From Microbacterium sulfonylureivorans (lineage in GTDB: Bacteria > Actinomycetota > Actinomycetes > Actinomycetales > Microbacteriaceae), in assembly GCF_003999995.1 (NCBI RefSeq), contig NZ_RJAD01000004.1, forward strand, positions 243,858-307,857: a stretch of DNA of 64,000 nucleotides, read 5' to 3'. Shown here piece after piece: positions 58,785-64,000 of this stretch. The position numbers and the translations under genes were made by a program. Each line of letters starts with the position of its first letter. The stretch's first letter is position 1. A model generated the notes under the pieces. It searched no databases. It saw nothing but the letters and a program-made list of their open reading frames with translations, and was not told where the DNA came from.

Positions 58785-59364
58785 ATGAGCGGTGGTGAAG
58801 GCCCGGAGCACGGGTGGTGGCAGCGCGGACTCGTGGGCGACCCGGACGCGTTCGGGATGATCTTCGACCTGCACCGTGACAGGGTCTTCCGCCACGCTTA
58901 CCGGATTCTCCAGGATCAGACCGACGCCGAGGACGCCCCGGCGGTGTCTTTCCTCGAGCTGCGGCGACGTAGATCCCAGGTGCGCGTCGTCGATGGTTCA
59001 GTTGCCCTGGCTGCTCGTAACCGCGACAAACGCGTGCCGGAACCTCGATCGGTCTCGCCAGCGCTATCGCCGACTCTTGGGCGAGCTTCCGCACGGCGCC
59101 CACCACCCGTCCGCCGAGGACGTCGCCATCGATGAGCTCACCATCGACACCGGCGTTGCAGCCGCACTGCGCAGGTTGTCCCCGCGAGACGCCCGACTGC
59201 TCGCGCTGGTGGCCCTGGAGGGCTATTCGGCGACAGAAGCCGCCGGTGCGTTGGGGATCTCTCCCGAAACTGCTCGCACCAGGCTGCACCGGGTTAGAGC
59301 GCACGTGAAACGCAGTCTCGGACACGACACGCTCGACAGCTACCTCACCAAGGAGGCGACATGA
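58785..59364 (+). pseudogene. ECF-type sigma factor gene broken by a +1 frameshift
   Basis: The first frame from ATG 58785 gives region 2 of a sigma-70/ECF factor (GDPDAFGMIFDLHRDRVFRH, then AYRILQDQTDAEDAPAV), through VRVVDGS near 58998. The protein then continues one base later with LPWLLVTATNACRNLDRSRQ and region 4 (LSPRDARLLALVALEGYSAT, PETARTRLHRVRAHV) to the stop at 59364. A single extra base near 58998-59002 thus splits a normal 193-residue factor. The downstream gene overlaps its stop (ATGA). It could be a true pseudogene or a sequence error. Confidence 0.85.
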
Positions 59365-60119
59365 GCACTCCCACCATGAGCGACCAGTTTGCGGCGGCGT
59401 TCCGCGCCCGACTTGTCACCCACATCGCAGAAGCGGGCCGCCCCCGCCGACGCCGTCACACTCTACTCGGCACGGGAGCCGCACTCGCGATCGTGCTGGG
59501 CGGTGCAGTAGCCGCCGCAGCGACTGGGCTGCTCAGCCTGCCCGGCGCGAGCGTCGATACCGCCCTGGGCGCGACCCGGTCGGCAACCTTCACCGGCACA
59601 GGAACGCTCGAGCTCGGCCCGGCGCCGGCCACGGCGACGGGGGTGGCCATCTCGCTCACATGCCTCACCCCCGGATCATTCAAATTCGACGATGGCGCCG
59701 CCGTGACCTGCACCTCCGCCGGTGACAGCGAACGGCCGACGACATACGTCATCCCGATCACAGCGATTGAAGGTGACGGGGTCACCATGACCACCACCAC
59801 GGACGCAGCCTGGTCAATCACCGCCGGGTACGTCTCCAGCGACACCACCGACTGGGCAGTGAACAAAACCGGCGACAGCTACGGCGTCATCAACGGCGAT
59901 GGACAGCCCGACCTCATCGCTGTAATCGCCACGAACGGTCAGCAGGGATATGTCTACCGCGAGGACCTTGCGGATGCCGACGGGAGTACTGCTGCCGAGA
60001 GCTTCACCAGCCCGGAGGACGCCCTTCGCTGGCAAGAAGAGAACGCCGGCATCATCCATATGATCCCGGTCTACGAATCAGACGGCACCACCAGGATCGG
60101 CGAATTCCGAGTCGGCTGA
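59361..60119 (+). CDS. Single-span membrane protein partnered with the sigma factor
   Basis: A 252-residue protein. About 33 cytoplasmic residues with an RRRR stretch, a membrane segment near 36-58 (LLGTGAALAIVLGGAVAAAATGLL), then an exported beta-rich domain rich in Thr, with two cysteines near 100 and 115. Being coupled to a sigma-factor gene by ATGA overlap, it may be an atypical anti-sigma factor or a target protein, though the cytoplasmic part is short for a standard anti-sigma domain. Its function may be lost with the sigma factor. Confidence 0.75.
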   Translation: MSTPTMSDQFAAAFRARLVTHIAEAGRPRRRRHTLLGTGAALAIVLGGAVAAAATGLLSLPGASVDTALGATRSATFTGTGTLELGPAPATATGVAISLTCLTPGSFKFDDGAAVTCTSAGDSERPTTYVIPITAIEGDGVTMTTTTDAAWSITAGYVSSDTTDWAVNKTGDSYGVINGDGQPDLIAVIATNGQQGYVYREDLADADGSTAAESFTSPEDALRWQEENAGIIHMIPVYESDGTTRIGEFRVG

Positions 60120-60274
60120 GTCGGTCCGCACGCTGAGCGGTCGACCTGCGCGCAGGTGGAGTCGATGGCCATCGAGGCGAGCAGTCGTGGGGGCAGTTGC
60201 GGCGCTGTCCAGGGTCCGAGAGCCGGTCGGGCGGTCGCTGCGAACACGTCGAATCGCGGAGTACGCTCGCGATC

Positions 60275-60619
60275 ATGGTCGAGGACGATCCGGTGACGAC
60301 TAACCCGGCCCACTACCGCATCATCTTTGAGAACGAATTCGTGCGCGTTCTGGAGTACCGCGACGAGCCTGGCGACAGTACGACGCCGCACGTGCACCCG
60401 AACAGCGTGATGGTGACACTCAGCGATTTCCAGCGCCGGCTCCGCACCGAGTCGGGCGAGCGGGAAGTCGACATGCACGCCAACGAAGCAGCGTGGCTCC
60501 CGGCGCAGCGGCACGCGGGGGCGAACATCGGCCGATCAGGGACGCACGCCATCTTCGTCGAACTCAAAGGGGAGGCAGCCGGAGTCGCCGATTCCCGAGT
60601 GCTCGGCCCCAGCAGCTGA
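60275..60619 (+). CDS. Small cupin-like protein
   Basis: A 114-residue single-domain cupin. The metal-binding histidines are in TTPHVHPNSVMV near residue 42, and AAWLPAQRHAGANIG near 80 supplies the second histidine motif. Small stand-alone cupins bind metal and act in varied reactions; none is predictable here. TACGCT ends seven bases before the ATG, so it is probably leaderless. An upstream extension to 60197 is unlikely. Confidence 0.78.
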   Translation: MVEDDPVTTNPAHYRIIFENEFVRVLEYRDEPGDSTTPHVHPNSVMVTLSDFQRRLRTESGEREVDMHANEAAWLPAQRHAGANIGRSGTHAIFVELKGEAAGVADSRVLGPSS

Positions 60620-60667
60620 CCGGATCGCGGGTCCGGTCAGCCGGTCCTCCTGCGCGATCGATGTATG

Positions 60668-61045
60668 TCAGCGGCTCTGCAGGATGGCCCAGGCCAGCAG
60701 CGCGTCAAGCCGACGGATGTCCGCGCCCTTCGTGACCTTTACTTTGATGTGGCCAGCCTTGGTCCATAGCTCGATTTCGGCGTCGCGATCGAGCAGCCCG
60801 CCGGCGTTCTCTGAGGACCACATTTCGATCGAGCTGTACGGCAGTGAGTAGATCTCAACCTTCTTCCCGGTGAAGCCCTGAGCATCCCGCACGATGAGCC
60901 GCTTGGTGGTGAAGGTGGCTGAGTCGCGGAAGGTCTTGAACGAGGTGACGGCTTGTTCACCCTCAACAAGCAGCGCCTGAACGTCATCCGGCACAGGGAT
61001 CTCGTTTTGCAGCGTCCAAGCCAGGATGGGTGCCGTCTCCGCCAT
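60668..61045 (-). CDS. Bacterial PH-domain protein
   Basis: A 125-residue protein filled by a bacterial PH domain (bPH/PH_8 type), with LLVEGEQAVTSFKTFRDSAT, FTTKRLIVRDAQGFTGKKVE and YSLPYSSIEMWSSENAG. Such proteins are cytosolic and of unknown ligand. AAGGAG precedes ATG 61045, a leadered start unlike its neighbours. It converges with the cupin gene. Confidence 0.85.
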   Translation of the reverse strand: MAETAPILAWTLQNEIPVPDDVQALLVEGEQAVTSFKTFRDSATFTTKRLIVRDAQGFTGKKVEIYSLPYSSIEMWSSENAGGLLDRDAEIELWTKAGHIKVKVTKGADIRRLDALLAWAILQSR

Positions 61046-61174
61046 AAGGACTCCTTGTGCCGCGTGCCCCCGGTTGGGTGCGATCGGACCTAGAGTACCG
61101 ACGGACCGCGCCGCAGCGGATCGACCGCGAGGGGCGAACGGGGTCCGATGACCGCCGCAGTCGTTGTGAGGACG

Positions 61175-61651
61175 TCACCCGACGGCGGAGAGCCCCCTCA
61201 CGATCCCGGCAACCGACACAGCGACGCCGACAACGGTGAGCGCAGCCCCGGCAATCGCACCTGCCCGGCTGCTGCGAACGCGGCGCTTCGCCGCACGCAC
61301 CAAGAGCACCGCTCCACCGATGACCCCACCGCAACCCAAAAAGATCGCTAGCGGAGCTGCCGAGGCTGAGACGTCCGCGACCTTGGGGCCAATGTTGAGC
61401 AGGATTATCGTCGAGATCGCGATCGAACCGATGGAGAAGACCACAACCTGTCCTGGGGACATGTTCTTCGCGGCCGACTTCGATCCCATGAAGGCGAGCA
61501 CCGTGGCGGCTTCCATGCGCTGCTGGAACCACGCAGCCACCGGGCGCGCATAGGGCAGAAACACCACCCCAAGCCAGAACATCAAAGAAAGAATCGTGCA
61601 TCCACACAGCAACCCGCCGAGCTGCTCACCACCGTCAGCGTCACCGTTCAT
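61175..61651 (-). CDS. Membrane protein, four segments
   Basis: A 158-residue hydrophobic protein. Segments lie near residues 15-35, 70-90, 97-117 and 130-150, with a cytoplasmic basic stretch (RAAKRRVRSSRAG) between the last two. The N-terminus has CGC. No family is recognised. GAGGGGTGATCA precedes the ATG. Confidence 0.6.
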   Translation of the reverse strand: MNGDADGGEQLGGLLCGCTILSLMFWLGVVFLPYARPVAAWFQQRMEAATVLAFMGSKSAAKNMSPGQVVVFSIGSIAISTIILLNIGPKVADVSASAAPLAIFLGCGGVIGGAVLLVRAAKRRVRSSRAGAIAGAALTVVGVAVSVAGIVRGLSAVG

Positions 61652-61852
61652 TGATCACCCCTCCGCGCCATAGAGGCCCAGCAAAGCTATCAACGCAGAG
61701 GTGCCCCTCAACTCGACTGGGGATAACCCCAGCCGACCAGGGCAATCATCGGAAGTCGGTCGGTCTGCGCGTGCAGCGTTATCGACCAATCAACGTCCGG
61801 ACGCTGTCGCCGCCGCATGGCTCAGTGCCGCGCCCACGCCCGTGTATCCGCA

Positions 61853-62464
61853 ATGATGTCGGTCATGGATGTCCGCACCGCTGCACGGACGCAAGGTCCT
61901 GGCGCGCGTGCGAACGCTCTCATCTTGAGCGGCGGTGTATTCCTGTTCGGAGTCGGGTTCGCGGGCTTCCGAATCGCACGCGAAGGTGGCGTGGACGGCT
62001 GGTCCATGTTCTGGCTCATCTTCATCGCCGTTTGGGGCGCGGGCCTCCTGTCGGTCGAGCTGTTCGCGAACCGCGCTCTGGACCGTGCTGCGCGGGCCAG
62101 CGAGACATCCTTGGACGCGCGCATCATCCTGTTCCGGGTCGGACAGTTGCTGGGCCCGCTCGCCACGGAGCGATCGAAGTTGCGGATCAAGGGGTGGATC
62201 ACTCTGGGCCCCAACGAGATCATGATCACGGCGTACCGCCAGCGGGAGACGCTCGGACGTTACCGTTGTCGTGACCTCGCGTCAGTGGAGGCTGTGGGAG
62301 CTTCGATGAGCTACGGGGTCCTGGTGTTGGCGTTCCGGGATGGGGTCCGATTCGAGTCCATACCCGTTGAGACAGGCATCAGAAATCTCGGACTGAGAAG
62401 TCACCGCACAGCAAAGCTCGCCGACGAGATCCGTTCCTGGCAGCACTCAACACTGCACAAGTAG
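61853..62464 (+). CDS. Membrane protein with cytoplasmic beta domain
   Basis: A 203-residue protein. Two membrane segments lie near residues 24-42 and 52-72. The C-terminal half (GWITLGPNEIMITAYRQRET, RYRCRDLASVEAVGASMSYG) has a PH-like beta pattern comparable in plan to the protein at 52456-53121. The start is uncertain among ATGs at 61817, 61853 and 61865. No family is recognised. Confidence 0.55.
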   Translation: MMSVMDVRTAARTQGPGARANALILSGGVFLFGVGFAGFRIAREGGVDGWSMFWLIFIAVWGAGLLSVELFANRALDRAARASETSLDARIILFRVGQLLGPLATERSKLRIKGWITLGPNEIMITAYRQRETLGRYRCRDLASVEAVGASMSYGVLVLAFRDGVRFESIPVETGIRNLGLRSHRTAKLADEIRSWQHSTLHK

Positions 62465-62693
62465 CGCTTCATCGACCCCGAGGTGCTCGGTCACGCGTTG
62501 TCGTAGTCCGCTCGCTCGAGGTCAAGGTCAACACGAGGGGAGGCAGATCCGTCCAGTTGATCGCCTCCCCGCGGCAGCGCTGCGCGCCGAACGACGACGG
62601 CTGCGGGATTCGCTATCTCCTTGAGCGGCGGTGATTCGCATGATCTGCGGCGCGATGTCGGGTCCGCCAACGGGCGGGCGGACGCGAACGGGC

Positions 62694-63143
62694 CTACCGG
62701 TCGGGGAAGCCGCCTTCGTAGTCTTGCCATGTGCCTGCGAGGTATTGCATTGCCCAGAGCTGTTGTTCCTTCGAGGTGGCGTCCTTGCCGGCGAAGTCCA
62801 TGACGATGTAGTTCGACCTGAACCCGTCATCAACGGTCGACGCAAATGCCTCAGCGTCGGCTCGGCTCGTGAACCGGTAATAGGTCGCTTCGGCGGTGTC
62901 GTATGCCTCAACGCACGTCGCACCGTCGACGCAGACGTCTGATGTGATCTCGACGACCTCGGTGGTCGGATCCGCGGCGTCAGGGTCGTTTGCCATGAGT
63001 TCGGCTAGCGTGAGCTGCCATTGATTGTCGAACAGCGACCGCGCCATGAGCCACCCACCGACGCCCAATGCTGAGACGATGATCGTGACGCCCACGACAA
63101 GCCCCACCCACTGGATCGGTCGCCGTCGGGAGCTTGCGGTCAT
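62694..63143 (-). CDS. Single-span membrane protein with extracytoplasmic domain
   Basis: A 149-residue protein. A membrane segment near residues 12-34 is followed by an acidic external domain with a close cysteine pair (SDVCVDGATCVEAYDT) and FTSRADAEAFASTVDDGFRS. TAGGAT at 63150-63155 ends six bases before the ATG, so it is likely leaderless. The function is unknown. Confidence 0.65.
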   Translation of the reverse strand: MTASSRRRPIQWVGLVVGVTIIVSALGVGGWLMARSLFDNQWQLTLAELMANDPDAADPTTEVVEITSDVCVDGATCVEAYDTAEATYYRFTSRADAEAFASTVDDGFRSNYIVMDFAGKDATSKEQQLWAMQYLAGTWQDYEGGFPDR

Positions 63144-63229
63144 TGGGAAATCCTACGTGCGGGCCGGCTAACGGCCCTTTCATCCGATCGGATCTGGACG
63201 GAGCGCGTGCGACCAGCCAGGATCGGGGC

Positions 63230-63412
63230 ATGGCGGAACTTCTGACTCCGATCTCCGCGTTAATTGACGCCACGAACACCGGCGACTCCGACTCGTTCGT
63301 CGCGTTATTCGCGGAGGATGGCTCGCTCGACGTTTGGGGCCGCGTGGCCCGCGGCCACGATGAGATCCACGACTGGGATCGCACGGACAACATCGGCAAG
63401 CAAGCACACTGT
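63230..63412 (+). pseudogene. N-terminal fragment of an SnoaL/NTF2-like protein
   Basis: About 60 residues with AELLTPISALIDATNTGDSD, SFVALFAEDGSLDVWGRVA and RGHDEIHDWDRTDNIGKQAH, the usual N-terminal half of SnoaL-like ketosteroid-isomerase-fold proteins. The family sequence stops at about 63412 and the frame then runs into unrelated sequence. It ends at a junction with the next fragment. CAGGAT lies six bases before the ATG. Confidence 0.7.
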
Positions 63413-63830
63413 GAGCGCCACGGGCGTCGAGTCGCTCGAGCCATTGACATCGCTGCGCGCCCTTTCGCGACTGTATGTGTTGCAAGCGCACAAGGCGAGC
63501 GGCGCCGTGCTACGGAAGGCGGTCGGGCTCCGGGACCTGTGCCTTGGGAACGCTCATCCGGGTTCCGATCGAAACTTCGATCTTCCCGATCTCCGATGGG
63601 TTAGCGCACTCGTCGAGCCCCGTCGACTCGAGCTTCCCGGAACCCGAATCATCGACCCGGATCTGACACCGATTCTGGACCTGCCGCACCTTGACGAACT
63701 GAGGCTCCCGCTACGCCAGTCGTATCGGAAGCAGGTCTTCGAGTTCGCGTCCCACAGCGAGGTGTTCGCTCGCGTCGCCACAAACAATGAGGAATACGAC
63801 GCGCTTGTAGCCTCCACGCGCGGCCGTTAG
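63412..63830 (+). pseudogene. C-terminal fragment of a leucine-rich repeat-like protein
   Basis: In another frame from about 63412, ESLEPLTSLRALSRLYVLQA, SGAVLRKAVGLRDLCLGNA and DPDLTPILDLPHLDELRLPL form leucine-rich repeat-like units, followed by a non-repeat end. No start codon in a sensible context exists for it; it begins where the SnoaL sequence ends. A deletion most likely joined two broken genes. Confidence 0.6.
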
Positions 63831-63838
63831 CCGGTAGG

Positions 63839-64000
63839 TCAGCGTGCAGCTCGCCGGGTCCAGCGCAGTGGCAAGACGAAGTGCGCGACGGAGATCGCGA
63901 ACAGCGACCACGCTGCCAGTAGCACCCAACCGTTCGTGTCGCGCACCTCGTAGGTGCCGAGTTCATCGGTAGCGGTACTCATCGGCGCGACGGCGATGAT
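63839..64000 (-). CDS. Membrane protein, N-terminus beyond or near right edge
   Basis: The last 53 codons read to a TGA at 63839-63841. A hydrophobic segment GWVLLAAWSLFAISVAHFVL ends in PLRWTRRAAR. An ATG lies at 63982 (MSTATDELGTYEVRD), but the frame stays open to the window edge, so the gene may be longer. It converges on the preceding fragment with an eight-base gap. The family is unknown. Confidence 0.6.
   Translation of the reverse strand: MIAVAPMSTATDELGTYEVRDTNGWVLLAAWSLFAISVAHFVLPLRWTRRAAR

Larger units (their letters stand above)
63164..63834. repeat. Perfect 13-base inverted repeats flanking two gene fragments
   Basis: CCGGCTAACGGCC (63164-63176) and GGCCGTTAGCCGG (63822-63834) are exact reverse complements 645 bases apart. 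They bracket the SnoaL fragment and the leucine-rich fragment. They could be ends of a small mobile unit or a recombined cassette; the right copy includes the stop codon of the second fragment. Confidence 0.6.

Noticed and set aside
62491..62730. A 79-codon minus-strand frame overlapping the end of the 62694 gene
   Set aside because: Only the last 40 residues look protein-like, the start has no support and it overlaps a better gene; it may be a decayed tail.

Overview
The window is high-GC actinobacterial chromosome, most likely a Microbacterium or close Microbacteriaceae relative. This is inferred from GC content, the sucCD/DUF6350 neighbourhood, the many leaderless genes, and the very frequent GCATCC/GGATGC words that also build most terminator stems. 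No taxonomic search could be run.

Layout. 1-5.6 kb is core: a DUF6350 (PerM-like) membrane protein cut by the left edge, an NCS2 purine permease, a DUF385 F420-type reductase and sucCD. 5.7-11.6 kb holds a FAD/Rieske oxidoreductase, a TetR regulator, a P-type ATPase and a Pro/Thr-rich surface lipoprotein. 11.8-23.5 kb looks like an acyl-CoA catabolic region: a zinc alcohol dehydrogenase and an SDR, an APH-like kinase with an acyl-CoA dehydrogenase, a TetR regulator, a second SDR and a second acyl-CoA dehydrogenase. Two copies of one operator (AGCATACCG-N6-CGGTATGCT) and one degenerate copy suggest a common TetR regulon. Unrelated small modules lie between (ArsR/SRPBCC/hydrolase, TetR, thioesterase, VOC, SUMF1-like). 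23.5-36.8 kb carries an AI-2E-family exporter, a cluster of palindromic repeats, a split NHEJ ligase and primase, a second ArsR/SRPBCC module, an SseB-like protein, a PcrA/UvrD helicase and a PspC-type two-component system with its divergent PspC partner. 36.7-50.3 kb has a GH67-like membrane protein, an operon joining a class III cyclase-like receptor to a cyclic-nucleotide-domain MscS channel, a DrrAB-type ABC exporter with a divergent WYL regulator, a lipoprotein and a large secreted subtilase.

From about 51.1 kb to the right edge the character changes. A tRNA-like gene with a terminator, paired direct repeats and a truncated tyrosine recombinase mark an integration site. Beyond it are small orphan genes, membrane proteins, a probable immunity protein and several broken genes: a frameshifted ECF sigma factor, a frameshifted repeat protein, and an SnoaL fragment abutting a leucine-rich fragment. 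This part reads as a decayed genomic island.

The most interesting items are the AGCATACCG regulon around a split ACAD10/11-like kinase and dehydrogenase pair, the cyclase plus cNMP-channel operon whose cyclase has lost key residues, the uniform TANNNT-N6-start leaderless gene layout, the palindromic repeat cluster before the NHEJ ligase, and a candidate small transcript next to the integrase remnant.
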